64,000 nucleotides of DNA from contig JAEPQO010000005.1 in assembly GCA_017640505.1 (NCBI GenBank), positions 124,001 through 188,000 of the forward strand, given 5' to 3'. The stretch is from Rhodospirillales bacterium (GTDB taxonomy: Bacteria; Pseudomonadota; Alphaproteobacteria; Rhodospirillales; Casp-alpha2). The notes beneath the pieces are model-generated. The model was not told where the DNA came from. It saw only the letters and a program-made list of their open reading frames with translations, and searched no databases. This document shows, piece after piece, positions 1 to 9,341 of the stretch (position 1 is its first letter; every line of letters begins with the position of its first letter). A program made the position numbers and the translations under genes.

Positions 1-963
1 GAAAAGACACCGGGCCCGAGGTGGCAGTCCCTGTTCGAGACCCTCTGGCCCGCTTACCAGCGCTGGTTTCTTTCCGACGGCATCGAGGCCCGCCAGACCT
101 ATCTGGCGGGCTACCGGGCCTTCAAGCAGCACATGCCGGAAATGCTGCCGACGTACGAAAAGCTTTGCGAGCGCGCGGGCGGCGACGACCTGTCGGCCCG
201 ATTCCTGAGCTTTTACTGCCCGCCCGCCTACCTTTCCGGCTGTTCGCAGGCGGTCTGGCCCGGCCATGAGCCGATGCTGGTCCGCAACTACGATTACGCC
301 CCCGCGCTCTGCGACGGGCTGATCCTGCATTCCCGCTGGCACGACCGCTGGGTGATGGGCATGTCGGACGGCCTGTTCGGCCTCGTCGACGGTCTCAACG
401 ACCGGGGCCTGGCGGTGTCGCTCACGTTTGGCGGGCGCACCGTCGTCGGCGACGGCTTCGGCGTGCCTATCATCCTCCGTTACATCATGGAGTTCTGCGA
501 CACCGTGCAGGACGCCGTCGAGGCGTTGACGTCGATCCCGTGCCACATGACCTACAACGTCACCGTGGTCGACAAGCGGGGCAAGCACGCGACGGTCTAT
601 CTGGCGCCGGACCGCGAAGCCATCGTCACCGACCAGCGTGTCGCCACCAACCACCAGGAACGTGTCGAATGGCACCGGCACGCCCGCGCCACCGCGACGG
701 TGGAACGCGAACGCTTCCTGCTGCAACGCCTGACGTTGCACGACGAACCGGCCGACCGTTTCATCGGCGCGTTCCAGAAGCCGCCGCTCTATTCGACGGC
801 GTTCGGGCGCGGCTTCGGCACGGTCTACACCGCCATCTACTGGCCCAGGAAAGGCCTCGCCGAATACCGCTGGCCCGGGGTGCACTGGACGCAGCGCCTG
901 AAGTCGCCGGTCGAAGGACAGCGCCATATCCGCTTCCCGATGTCGGACGAAGTTCTCGCCTGA
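1..963 (+). CDS. C45-family autoproteolytic acyltransferase/hydrolase, 5' truncated by window edge
   Basis: The frame is open from base 1, so the true start lies upstream; the visible part is about 320 residues and ends with TGA at 961-963. It resembles the acyl-CoA:6-aminopenicillanic acid acyltransferase (peptidase C45, Ntn-hydrolase) family. The GCSQ motif followed about 18 residues later by LVRNYDY matches the place where these proteins cleave themselves to expose an N-terminal Cys nucleophile. The later YNVTVVDKRG and VATNH segments also fit. Substrates vary widely across the family, so none is proposed. The next gene starts 80 bp downstream on the same strand. Confidence 0.75.
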   Translation, partial: EKTPGPRWQSLFETLWPAYQRWFLSDGIEARQTYLAGYRAFKQHMPEMLPTYEKLCERAGGDDLSARFLSFYCPPAYLSGCSQAVWPGHEPMLVRNYDYAPALCDGLILHSRWHDRWVMGMSDGLFGLVDGLNDRGLAVSLTFGGRTVVGDGFGVPIILRYIMEFCDTVQDAVEALTSIPCHMTYNVTVVDKRGKHATVYLAPDREAIVTDQRVATNHQERVEWHRHARATATVERERFLLQRLTLHDEPADRFIGAFQKPPLYSTAFGRGFGTVYTAIYWPRKGLAEYRWPGVHWTQRLKSPVEGQRHIRFPMSDEVLA

Positions 964-1043
964 TTTCAAAAAAGTTTAATGATTTTCACGGCCTCGCATG
1001 TTGGTATGAGTGACACGACCCGATTGCCGAAACAGGGACGCCC

Positions 1044-1697
1044 GTGAAAAAAGTTTACAGACGCATCTTCAATGGATTTAGCGCACCGGTCGTACCGCTC
1101 GACTGCGGCGAAAAATGCCGCCATCTGAACGACGGCGTTCCCGTCTGCTGCGATATCGGCCACGCCGTGCCTATCATGGACAAGTCGGAATACAAGCTGC
1201 TGCGTTCCCGCTCGGATCTCTGGAGCAAGTACAAGCCGGAGGATGACCACGGTGAAGAGCTGGTGAATTCCCTGCACGACGACTGCGTCGCGTGCGAATG
1301 CAAGGGCGCCAAGTTCTGCGAACGGGACAACCGCTCGCTCAGCTGCCGCGCGTTTCCGTTCTTTCCCTACATCGATAAGTCGGGCGAGATGCTCGGTCTC
1401 GCGACCTACTGGACGTTCGAGGACCGCTGCTGGGTGATCAGCAACATGAGAAAGGTCACGCGCGAATTCATCGAAGAGTTCTTCGACAGCTACGAGCACC
1501 TGTTCAAGAAGAAACCCGACGAGTTCGACGTCTTCAAGGATTACTCGGCAACCATGCGGCGCGTGTTTTCACGCAAGAAACGCGCGATCTACATCATCGA
1601 CCGTGACAAGAAATTCCACGCCATCCTGCCGAAGGGCGCCGGCATGCACCGCGTCAAGAAACGCGAGTTGCCGGCGTTCGAACCCTTCGCGGATTAA
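1044..1697 (+). CDS. YkgJ-like cysteine-cluster protein (putative metal/Fe-S binding)
   Basis: This 217-residue protein starts at GTG 1044, preceded by AGGGA six bases upstream. The N-terminal half is rich in Cys: DCGEKC, PVCCDIG, DDCVACECKGAKFCE and a final SLSCRAFPFFPY, which resembles the CRxYPF end of the YkgJ family of zinc- or iron-chelating cysteine clusters. The C-terminal half is basic and has no recognised domain. No signal peptide is visible, so it is probably cytoplasmic. Its stop overlaps the convergent aminotransferase by 4 bp. Function is unknown; a redox or maturation role is possible. Confidence 0.6.
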   Translation: MKKVYRRIFNGFSAPVVPLDCGEKCRHLNDGVPVCCDIGHAVPIMDKSEYKLLRSRSDLWSKYKPEDDHGEELVNSLHDDCVACECKGAKFCERDNRSLSCRAFPFFPYIDKSGEMLGLATYWTFEDRCWVISNMRKVTREFIEEFFDSYEHLFKKKPDEFDVFKDYSATMRRVFSRKKRAIYIIDRDKKFHAILPKGAGMHRVKKRELPAFEPFAD

Positions 1698-3085
1698 GCC
1701 TTCACCTCAGCATAGACACTGTCGAGCGCCTTCTTGACCGCGGCGACGATCTCGTCGACCTCGCCTTCGGTGATGCAGAACGGCGGTGCGAAACCGAGGA
1801 TGTCGCCGTGCGGCATGGCGCGCGCGATAACGCCGTTTTCCAGCGCTGCCGCAGACATCTTGGCGCCGACCTTGAGGCCCGGATCGAAGAACGTCTTCGT
1901 TGCCTTGTCCTGCACGAACTCGACGGCGGCCAAAAGCCCCTCGCCCCGCACTTCGCCGACCATCGGATGATCGGCAAACGCATCGCGCAGGCTTTTCTGG
2001 AAGTAGGCACCGGTCCTGTTGACGTTACCGATCAAATCGTCGTCCTCGATCACCTTGAGGTTCGCCATGCCGGCGGCGGCACCGATCGGGTGCGCCGAAT
2101 AGGTCCAGCCGTGACCGATGGGCCCCAGGTCTTCCGATCCCTTGTCGAGGATTTCGCACACGCGCTCGCTCAGGATCGACCCCGAGAGCGGCGCATAGGC
2201 ACTGGTGAGGCCCTTGGCGATGGTGATGATGTCCGGCTTCATGCCGTAGTGTTCGGACCCGAACCACGACCCCAACCGGCCGAAACCGGTCACCACTTCG
2301 TCGGCGATCAGCATGACGTCGTACTTGTCCAGAACCTTCTGGATGGCCGCCCAGTATCCTTCGGGGGGCGGAATCAGGCCGCCGGTGCCCATAAACGGCT
2401 CACCGATAAAGGCCGCGACGGTGTCCGGTCCTTCGTCCTGGATCATCTGTTCAAGCTGCAGCGCGCAGTAATCGGAGAATTCCAGTTCCGTCATGCCGTC
2501 CTGAGCATACTTCCAGTAGTGCGGGCACTGCGTGTGCAGCACGCGGTCGAACGGCAGGTCGAACGCCATGTGGAAAAGCGGCAGGCCCGTCAGGCTGCCG
2601 GTCATCAGGCCCGAACCGTGATAGCCGCGATCGCGGGAAATGATCTTCTTCTTCTCGGGGCGGCCGAGAATATTGTTCATGTACCAGACCAGCTTGATGT
2701 TGGTCTCGTTCGCGTCCGACCCGGAAAGCCCGAAGTAGACGCGGCTCATGTGTTCCGGCGCGTGGTCGATGATCTTCGCGGCGAGACGAATGGACGCTTC
2801 GGTGCCATGACCGACATAGGCGTGATAGTACGCAAGCTTGTGCGCCTGTTCGGAAATCGCATCGGCGACTTCGGTCCGGCCATAGCCGATATTGACGCAA
2901 TAAAGGCCGGCGAACGCGTCGAGACTCTTCTTGCCGTTACGGTCGGTGATATAGACCCCTTTACCACTTTCGATGACGCGCGTCGGCGTCGTTCCCGTGG
3001 CGTGTCCCTTCACATCGGACGATGCGTGCAGGAAGTGCGCGCGGTCCAGGGCTTCCAGTTCGTCCATGTTACGAAGTTCATTCAT
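1694..3085 (-). CDS. Class III omega-aminotransferase (PLP-dependent)
   Basis: This 463-residue fold-type I aminotransferase starts at ATG 3085 with GGAGG upstream. Visible class III features are the phosphate-binding GLSGSDANETNIKL segment, IADEVVTGFGR with the PLP-binding Asp, and ITIAKGLTSAYAPLSG with the PLP Lys. It closely resembles alphaproteobacterial omega-amino acid:pyruvate transaminases, which accept beta-alanine, taurine-like or other terminal amines. Because xsc and a sulfoacetaldehyde dehydrogenase also lie in the window, taurine is a possible donor, but the sequence does not prove this. It is divergent from the SDR gene and convergent with the cysteine-cluster gene. Confidence 0.88.
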   Translation of the reverse strand: MNELRNMDELEALDRAHFLHASSDVKGHATGTTPTRVIESGKGVYITDRNGKKSLDAFAGLYCVNIGYGRTEVADAISEQAHKLAYYHAYVGHGTEASIRLAAKIIDHAPEHMSRVYFGLSGSDANETNIKLVWYMNNILGRPEKKKIISRDRGYHGSGLMTGSLTGLPLFHMAFDLPFDRVLHTQCPHYWKYAQDGMTELEFSDYCALQLEQMIQDEGPDTVAAFIGEPFMGTGGLIPPPEGYWAAIQKVLDKYDVMLIADEVVTGFGRLGSWFGSEHYGMKPDIITIAKGLTSAYAPLSGSILSERVCEILDKGSEDLGPIGHGWTYSAHPIGAAAGMANLKVIEDDDLIGNVNRTGAYFQKSLRDAFADHPMVGEVRGEGLLAAVEFVQDKATKTFFDPGLKVGAKMSAAALENGVIARAMPHGDILGFAPPFCITEGEVDEIVAAVKKALDSVYAEVKA

Positions 3086-3238
3086 CGTCCCGTCCTCCGA
3101 AAATCAGTAACGTCGCTTGATAGACGCTCGCTCGGAGAAGATACAACCCCCCTTCTTTAAATATTTTCGGGCATTCCCATCTATGGTTTATGGAATGACA
3201 CGACACCCCACCTATGGCACATCACGGAGAAAAAAATT

Positions 3239-3982
3239 ATGGGAGAGACACGCCGCACGGCCCTGATCACGGGGTCGGGACGTAACATCGGGCGCGCTTC
3301 GGCGCTCGCGCTTGCCAAGAACGGCATCAACATCATCGTCAATGGATCGTCCAATCAGGCGAACTGCGACGCCGTCGCCGACGAAGTGCGCGCGCTGGGT
3401 GTCGACGCCTTGGTCGCCATGGGCAATATCGGAAATCCGGATGACCTGGGCGCCATCGCCGCCAAGAGCTTCGAGACGTTCGGCCGTGTCGACATCCTCG
3501 TCAACAACGCCGCCGTGCGGCCCAACAGCCCTTTCCTGGAAACCGGCGAGGACGAGTGGGAACGCATCCTCAACATCGATTTTCACGCCGCGCGCCGTCT
3601 CGCGAAGCTCTGCCTGCCGGGCATGATCGAGGCCGGCTGGGGGCGCATCATCAACTTCGCCGGCATGAACGCCATTCACGGCTATAACGGCCGCGCCCCG
3701 GTCAGCGTGTCGAAGCACGCGTCATGGGGCCTGACCAAATCACTGGCCAAGGAATTCGGCAAGCAGGGCGTGACGACCAATATCATCTCACCGGGTCCGA
3801 TCGGACCGGACGAGGCGGAACCGGAAATGCGCGAACATATCGAAAGCATGGTCGGTCGCGTGCCGGTGGGCCGACTCGGCAAGAACCAGGAAATCGGGGC
3901 CATGGTTGCGCTGCTGGCGTCCGACGACGGCGCCTTTATCAACGGCCAGTTGCTGCAGGTGAACGGCGGCGCGGAAACCTAA
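3239..3982 (+). CDS. SDR-family protein with degenerate catalytic tetrad
   Basis: This 247-residue short-chain dehydrogenase/reductase of FabG-like length has the N-terminal TGSGRNIGRA NAD(P)-binding motif, NNAAVR near residue 91 and ILNIDF. At the active site, YxxxK is replaced by V155-S-V-S-K159. The catalytic Ser expected 13 residues earlier is Gly142 (NFAGM). The cofactor fold is intact but normal carbonyl/alcohol chemistry is doubtful. GGAG lies upstream of the ATG with about 10 nt spacing. The stop overlaps the convergent dioxygenase gene. A binding or regulatory role, or altered chemistry, are possible. Confidence 0.85.
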   Translation: MGETRRTALITGSGRNIGRASALALAKNGINIIVNGSSNQANCDAVADEVRALGVDALVAMGNIGNPDDLGAIAAKSFETFGRVDILVNNAAVRPNSPFLETGEDEWERILNIDFHAARRLAKLCLPGMIEAGWGRIINFAGMNAIHGYNGRAPVSVSKHASWGLTKSLAKEFGKQGVTTNIISPGPIGPDEAEPEMREHIESMVGRVPVGRLGKNQEIGAMVALLASDDGAFINGQLLQVNGGAET

Positions 3983-4812
3983 GCCGCCGGGCGGTCACCC
4001 GCCGCCGTGGTGCGATGCATACGCCGGTGATCGTCCGGTGCATAGTCGTACTCGGCGAAGTGCATGGTGCAGCGGTTGTCCCACATCAACGCATCTCCTG
4101 GCCGCCACTTGTGCCGGTAGATATTGTCGTCGCGCGTCGCGGATGCTTCCACCGCGTCCATCACGGCGGCGCTTTCCTCGTCGTTCATGCCGATGATCCG
4201 TGTCGTGAAGAACTTGTTCACGTAAAGCGCGCGGCGACCCGTTTCCGGATGTCGGCGGACGACGGGGTGCACCTCGGGCGGCGGTACGGTCATCTCACGG
4301 TTGCCGTCGGTTTGGGTAGCTAGATTCCGCTGCCTGATCGCTTCGCCTGAATGTTCGGCCTCGGCCAGTTCAAGCGCGGCCTTCATGTCAGGGTCGAGGT
4401 CATCCCACGCCCGGTACATGTTGCAGATCAGCGTATCGCCCCGGCCCTCGGGAACCGTGATCGCATGCAGGAAAGTCGCCGACGGCGGGCGTTCGACGCA
4501 GCTTATGTCGGAATGCCAGAAATCGTTGCGGGCGCCCCGACGCTGGGCGTTGTTCTCCAGCACCAGCAGGTTTTCGTACTCCGGATGTCCGGCCCGGGCA
4601 CGCAACGGGTGCGGCTCCACGGCACCGAAGCGTTCGGTATAGGTGATCTGATCCGCGGGACTGATATCCTGATCACGGAACACGAGCACCAGATGATCCA
4701 GGTAAGCCTGCTTAATGATCGCGAAGTCCTCGTCGTTCAGATCCGGGCTGATCTTTGCGCCCAAGACTTCGGCGCCGATATACGGCGTTAGCTTTTTAAT
4801 TTCGATGCTCAT
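3979..4812 (-). CDS. TauD/TfdA-family Fe(II)/2-oxoglutarate dioxygenase
   Basis: The protein is 277 residues from ATG 4812 (MSIEIKK), chosen because GGAGGA sits at correct spacing; an upstream in-frame ATG at 4818 is too close to that site. The metal triad is visible: HSD in FWHSDISC and the distal His in TMHFAEYDY, with the 2-oxoglutarate-binding Arg in RRMHRTT. This family hydroxylates substrates such as taurine (releasing sulfite), 2,4-D or other small acids, using O2 and 2-oxoglutarate. The substrate cannot be told from the sequence. The gene converges on the SDR gene with a 4-bp overlap. Confidence 0.88.
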   Translation of the reverse strand: MSIEIKKLTPYIGAEVLGAKISPDLNDEDFAIIKQAYLDHLVLVFRDQDISPADQITYTERFGAVEPHPLRARAGHPEYENLLVLENNAQRRGARNDFWHSDISCVERPPSATFLHAITVPEGRGDTLICNMYRAWDDLDPDMKAALELAEAEHSGEAIRQRNLATQTDGNREMTVPPPEVHPVVRRHPETGRRALYVNKFFTTRIIGMNDEESAAVMDAVEASATRDDNIYRHKWRPGDALMWDNRCTMHFAEYDYAPDDHRRMHRTTAAGDRPAA

Positions 4813-5044
4813 TGGCATTCCTCCCCGCACCAAGGATAAGCCGGGGATCACATTTTCTTCAAGCAGGCGGCAAGCTAACATAAGTCAAGTCCCGCCGATG
4901 GAAACCATGCTCATTTACGCCCGCGCGTGCGCCGGCCGACGATCGGTTCAATTCCCGTCCCAACCGTTGCGGCAGCGGCTGTCCGGATTGGCTACCGTAC
5001 GATGGTCGTATGTTCGTGAATCGTCAGGAAAGGGACGGCATACA

Positions 5045-5473
5045 TTGGACATTGAAACCCCACTCAGACTGCCGGAAGCGTTCGAGACCGGTATCCCGTC
5101 GGTCGATGCGGAGCACCGGGACCTCGTCGCGACGCTGAACGGTTGCCTGCGGGCCCACGACGGGGAAAACATCTCAAACTTCGAAAACCGGCTCGGGCGT
5201 TTCATCGCCGAACTCAGGCTACACTTCGTGAACGAGGAGATGTTGATGAAGGATGCCGGCTATCCCGGGCTCGAGAAGCACGCGCGGCATCATCAGGCAT
5301 GGATCGAAGAACTCAGGGGACTGCTGGATCGCCTTCGTGAGCGCGGTGCCGCGGATCAGAAAGACGTCGTGGCTTTCTTCCAGCGATTGATCGCCGACGT
5401 TTCCAAGGCCGACATCAAGTTCGTGGAGTATCTGTGGAGTCACGATAAATTCGACGACTTCAAGGACAGATGA
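5045..5473 (+). CDS. Bacteriohemerythrin-like O2-binding protein
   Basis: This single-domain hemerythrin of about 142 residues probably starts at TTG 5045, with AGGAAAGGG upstream; the open frame extends further but the extra sequence does not look coding. Expected di-iron ligands are present: His24 in DAEHRDL, H60-x3-E64 in LHFVNEE, His79 and His83 in KHARHHQAW, and SHDKFDD near the C-terminus. Such proteins bind O2 or deliver it to enzymes. No chemotaxis or signalling domain is attached. Confidence 0.85.
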   Translation: MDIETPLRLPEAFETGIPSVDAEHRDLVATLNGCLRAHDGENISNFENRLGRFIAELRLHFVNEEMLMKDAGYPGLEKHARHHQAWIEELRGLLDRLRERGAADQKDVVAFFQRLIADVSKADIKFVEYLWSHDKFDDFKDR

Positions 5474-5479
5474 TTTCGC

Positions 5480-6862
5480 TCAGCACTCCGTCACGTTGAC
5501 CGCAAGACCACCCTGCGACGTTTCCTTGTACTTCGACAGCATGTCGACACCCGTTTGGCGCATCGTTTCGATGGCACTGTCCAGCGGCACGAAATGCGTA
5601 CCGTCACCCAGCAGTGCAAGCGATGCGGCGTTCACGGCTTTCACCGCCCCCATCGCGTTGCGCTCGATGCACGGCACCTGCACGAGACCGGCGACCGGAT
5701 CGCAGGTCATGCCCAGGTGATGCTCGATCGCAATTTCGGCGGCGTTTTCGATCTGTGCGTTGGTGCCGCCCAGCACCGCACACAGCCCCGCCGCCGCCAT
5801 GGCGGCCGCCGAGCCGACCTCGCCCTGGCAACCGACCTCGGCCCCCGAGATCGAGGCCTTGGTCTTGATGATCCCGCCGATGGCCGCCGCCGTCAGCAGG
5901 AAGTCGTCAACCGTGTCTTCCGACGCGTCGGGACAGAACTCGAGGTAGTACCGGATCGTCGCCGGGATTACGCCCGCGGCGCCATTGGTCGGCGCCGTCA
6001 CGATGCGCCCACCGGCGGCATTTTCCTCGTTGACCGCGATGGCATAAAGGCTGATCCAGTCCATCACCGCATGCGCGTACTTCACGTTTCGCGACTGCTC
6101 CGCCGCCAGCGTATCGGAGATCTGCCTGGCCCGGCGCTTGACCTTCAATCCGCCCGGCAACTGCCCGTCGGTGGCGATGCCCCGGTCCATGCAATCCTTC
6201 ATTACCGACCAGATGCGGTCGAGCGCGGTGCGCACCTCGGCCTCGTCACGCTGAGAGATTTCGTTCTCAAACTTCATCTCGGCGACCGTCTTGCCTGAAA
6301 CGCGCCCCATCTCGAGCATCTCTGCTGCATCACGGAACGGATAAGGGACGTCCGGGTACGTCACGCCCGCGCCGGCGAAATCCGCGAACTCCGCCTTCGT
6401 GACGACGAAACCGCCGCCAACGGAAAAGTATGTATCGCTCAGAATAGGATTGCCGGAAGCGTCGTAGGCCGCGACCAGCATGCCGTTGGTGTGCTCCTCC
6501 AGCGGCGCGTCAAAATCGAAAATGATGTCGCGTTCGAAGTCGAACGCCGTTTCCGCAAGCGGACCGCGCGTCAGTGTGCCGGTGGCGATCACGTTATCGA
6601 CCAGCTTGTTAACGTCGGCAGGATCGATCTCGTCCGGTCTCTCGCCGAGCAGCCCCAGCACGCAGGCGCGGTCGGTGCCGTGCCCCTTGCCGGTGTAGGC
6701 GAGCGAACCATAAAGCGTGACGACCGCGCGCGCGACCTCGGCGGCTTTCCCGGACGCGGCAAGGTCGTTCAGAAAGCGGCCCATCGCGACCATCGGGCCG
6801 ACGGTGTGGGAGCTGGAGGGACCGATACCCACCTTGAACAGATCGAAGACACTCAGGAACAT
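5480..6862 (-). CDS. sdaA: L-serine ammonia-lyase, iron-sulfur-dependent, single chain
   Basis: This 460-residue enzyme converts L-serine to pyruvate and ammonia. ATG 6862 is preferred over an upstream TTG because GAGG precedes it. The N-terminal [19 protein letters not shown] is diagnostic of the beta part and the C-terminal region ([35 protein letters not shown]) of the alpha part that binds the 4Fe-4S cluster. Both domains are in one chain, as in Gram-negative SdaA/SdaB. The stop lies 6 bp from the convergent hemerythrin gene. Confidence 0.95.
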   Translation of the reverse strand: MFLSVFDLFKVGIGPSSSHTVGPMVAMGRFLNDLAASGKAAEVARAVVTLYGSLAYTGKGHGTDRACVLGLLGERPDEIDPADVNKLVDNVIATGTLTRGPLAETAFDFERDIIFDFDAPLEEHTNGMLVAAYDASGNPILSDTYFSVGGGFVVTKAEFADFAGAGVTYPDVPYPFRDAAEMLEMGRVSGKTVAEMKFENEISQRDEAEVRTALDRIWSVMKDCMDRGIATDGQLPGGLKVKRRARQISDTLAAEQSRNVKYAHAVMDWISLYAIAVNEENAAGGRIVTAPTNGAAGVIPATIRYYLEFCPDASEDTVDDFLLTAAAIGGIIKTKASISGAEVGCQGEVGSAAAMAAAGLCAVLGGTNAQIENAAEIAIEHHLGMTCDPVAGLVQVPCIERNAMGAVKAVNAASLALLGDGTHFVPLDSAIETMRQTGVDMLSKYKETSQGGLAVNVTEC

Positions 6863-7070
6863 GTACGCCTCACCCAAATTTTCCGGACGGTACGACCGCG
6901 CCTATCAGGCAGCGAGCAGCGCATCGACACGAAATATCTCCACCGCGACGTCAGGATAGCAAATTTCGAGACAATTTAGGGCCTTACGTGATTGGACACT
7001 TTGCCGGACCGTCTGATACCGTGGGGAAACGGTGCCCGAGAGCGCTACATCCCTGTTGGAGGAAGACCAG

Positions 7071-8036
7071 ATGATACCGATGTCCGTCGTCAAGGAGACG
7101 GCGCTGACACTCATGGACAAGGCGGCAATCGAGATCCCCGACGACTATTTGGCGGGGTTGAAGAAAGCCGCGGAAGCCGAGGATGGCGACCTGTCGTCGT
7201 TCGTGCTTCATGCCATGCTGGAAAACTACGAAGCCGCGAAGGAAGACCGCCGCGCCATGTGCGCCGATACCGGCGTGCCGCGCTGGTACGTCAAGATGGG
7301 CAACGAGGCGACGCTGGAGGGCGGCCCCGTTGCGCTCGAAGAAGCCCTGCGCGGTGCGACCGCGGAAGCGACCGACGGCGTGCCGCTCCGGCCCAACCGC
7401 GTGCATCCGCTGTGGCGTACCGATCACAACAACAATGTCGGCCTCAATGCGCCAGAGATCGAATATTCGTTCGAACCGGGCGGCGACTGGATCGACCTCA
7501 CCACCGTGCACAAGGGCGGCCTGTTCGGGACCGACTACCGGATGCTGTTCCCGGGCGACGGGATCGAGGGGATCAAGCGGTTCTACCTCGACTGCCTGAT
7601 GGCCTTCGGCAAGCGCGGTCTCGCCTGTCAGCCCGCCATCATCGGCGTTGGCCTCGGCGGTTCCAAGGATATCTGCTCGGTGCTGGGCAAACAGGCAGCG
7701 TGCCTGCGCACGGTCGGCGACCGCAACCCGGACCCGCGCACGGCGGAACTGGAACTGGAACTGATGGAACTCGGCAACTCCATCGGCATGGGCGCCATGG
7801 GATTCGTCGGCAAATCCATGGTCATCGACTGCCACATTGAATGCGGCTACACGCACACCGGCGGCATGCCGATGAGCGTGCACGCCTTCTGCCTGTCGTC
7901 CCGGCGCGCGGTGGCGCGTGTCCATGGCGACGGCCGGGTCGAGTATCGCACCGACCCGAACTGGTTCACCCCTTACATGAGACGGGAGACGGTCGGATGG
8001 GAACCGGAAGCGGAAAGCTTAAGACAGTCAGTCTGA
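7071..8036 (+). CDS. Class I fumarate hydratase / L(+)-tartrate dehydratase family, alpha subunit
   Basis: This 321-residue Fe-S hydro-lyase large subunit starts at ATG 7071 with GGAGG eight bases upstream. Cluster-ligand candidates are in MCADTGVP, ACQPAIIGVGLGG and CHIECGY; the NPDPRTAELELELMELGN segment is conserved in both fumarases and TtdA. Overall layout is closer to two-subunit TtdA-like enzymes than to long FumA. The reaction is reversible hydration of fumarate, or dehydration of tartrate or a related hydroxydiacid. The next gene overlaps by 40 bp in another frame and encodes the beta subunit. Confidence 0.85.
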   Translation: MIPMSVVKETALTLMDKAAIEIPDDYLAGLKKAAEAEDGDLSSFVLHAMLENYEAAKEDRRAMCADTGVPRWYVKMGNEATLEGGPVALEEALRGATAEATDGVPLRPNRVHPLWRTDHNNNVGLNAPEIEYSFEPGGDWIDLTTVHKGGLFGTDYRMLFPGDGIEGIKRFYLDCLMAFGKRGLACQPAIIGVGLGGSKDICSVLGKQAACLRTVGDRNPDPRTAELELELMELGNSIGMGAMGFVGKSMVIDCHIECGYTHTGGMPMSVHAFCLSSRRAVARVHGDGRVEYRTDPNWFTPYMRRETVGWEPEAESLRQSV

Positions 8037-8677
8037 ACCTGCCGGTCACGACCGAGGATTTGAAAGACATCGAGATCGGCACGGTCGTGTACCTGAACGG
8101 GGTCGTCTATACGGCACGCGAAGGTGTTTATAAAAAGGTGATTCAGGACGGCGAACAGCTGCCGGCGCACCTGCACGAAATCTCCAACGCCAACTTCCAC
8201 TGCTCGCCGGCGGCGACGCGGCATGCTGACGGCACCTACACCATCGGCGCCATGACGGGCACGGCGTCGTTCCGCTTCTCGAAATGGCTCGAGGACTGGT
8301 TCCGCATCTCGAAGGCCAAGATCATCATGGGCAAGGGCGGCATGTCGTCGAAGGACTACAAGAAATACTTCGTGCCCAACGGTGCGATCTGCCTGACGAC
8401 CGTGGGCTACGGTACCGGCGCATTGCTGGGGCGCGGCATCAAGGGGATCCGCGACGTGCACTGGTACGACGAACTGGGCGTCGCGCAGGCCATGTGGATG
8501 GTCGAGGTTGAGAACTTCGGCCCGTTCATCGCCGACAGCGACCTGGAAGGGAACTCGCTGTTCGAGCGCGAGAACGCGAAAATCCGCGAAGGTGTCGACA
8601 AGCTCTATGAGGGCACCAAGGAACCGGCGCTGCACCGCTACGGTGAAACCGGCGACCGCGGCGACGAGGTGATCTGA
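7997..8677 (+). CDS. Class I fumarate hydratase / L(+)-tartrate dehydratase family, beta subunit
   Basis: This 226-residue small subunit starts at ATG 7997 inside the 3' end of the alpha gene, which suggests translational coupling. MGKGGMSSKDYKKYF, the DVHWYDELGVAQAMW stretch and ENFGPFIADSDLEGNSLF match the TtdB/fumarase C-terminal domain. It would pair with the alpha subunit to form the active hydro-lyase. The C-terminal tail after residue 200 is slightly longer than in E. coli TtdB. The stop codon abuts the stop of the convergent channel gene. Confidence 0.87.
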   Translation: MGTGSGKLKTVSLNLPVTTEDLKDIEIGTVVYLNGVVYTAREGVYKKVIQDGEQLPAHLHEISNANFHCSPAATRHADGTYTIGAMTGTASFRFSKWLEDWFRISKAKIIMGKGGMSSKDYKKYFVPNGAICLTTVGYGTGALLGRGIKGIRDVHWYDELGVAQAMWMVEVENFGPFIADSDLEGNSLFERENAKIREGVDKLYEGTKEPALHRYGETGDRGDEVI

Positions 8678-9301
8678 TCAATATTCCCGACCTGGGCGCG
8701 GCTTGTATCCGGGCAATGATAGCCCCTTGGCAATGCCGAGCGCGCGCAGGATGAATCCGGCGGCGAAACCGAGGCTTGCGGAAATCTCGAACGGCACGCC
8801 GGCGGTGCTGCAAATCACGTGCGTTGCCGCCGCCAGCGCCGCGCAGGTCGCATAGACTTCTTTCCTGAGCACCAGCGGCGTTTCCCCGCAGATGACGTCG
8901 CGCAGCAGGCCGCCGAACGTCGCCGTCATCATCCCCATGACGATGGCGACCAACGGTCCCGCGCCGGAGAGCCTCGCAAGCTCCGCCCCCATCACGCCAT
9001 AAAGCGCGATACCCAGGGCATCCGCCCATAACAACAGCGGATAGCGCCGCTGCACTTTGTGCGCCGTGAAGAACACCAGCAGTGCGATGCCAAGGCAGAT
9101 CCAGATGGCTTTCGGGTCGGCGATCCAGAACACGGGACGGTCCAGCAGCACATCCCTGAGCGTGCCGCCGCCGACACCGGTCAGGCTCGCCATCAACCCG
9201 AAACCGATCAGGTCCATTTCCTTGCGGCTGGCGACCAGTGCGCCCGACGTTGCGAACACGATGACGCCCAAAATATCGAGAACGGAAATGAATGTGTGCA
9301 T
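8678..9301 (-). CDS. TRIC-type (UPF0126/YicG) trimeric cation channel family protein
   Basis: This 207-residue inner-membrane protein has about seven hydrophobic segments in two repeats. Each repeat carries the family signature: GVGGGTLRDVL near residue 42 and FGGLLRDVI near residue 128. Prokaryotic TRIC relatives form trimeric monovalent-cation channels. There is no operon partner on this strand; it is convergent with the hydro-lyase genes. Confidence 0.88.
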   Translation of the reverse strand: MHTFISVLDILGVIVFATSGALVASRKEMDLIGFGLMASLTGVGGGTLRDVLLDRPVFWIADPKAIWICLGIALLVFFTAHKVQRRYPLLLWADALGIALYGVMGAELARLSGAGPLVAIVMGMMTATFGGLLRDVICGETPLVLRKEVYATCAALAAATHVICSTAGVPFEISASLGFAAGFILRALGIAKGLSLPGYKPRPGREY

Positions 9302-9341
9302 GCGTTGCGGCTCTCCCCGGCACCAATATACCGGGTCGGAG

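Noticed and set aside
1808-3160. 450-residue plus-strand frame opposite the aminotransferase
   Set aside because: Composition is His/Arg/Val-rich with no motif; the minus-strand gene has PLP motifs and a good ribosome site.
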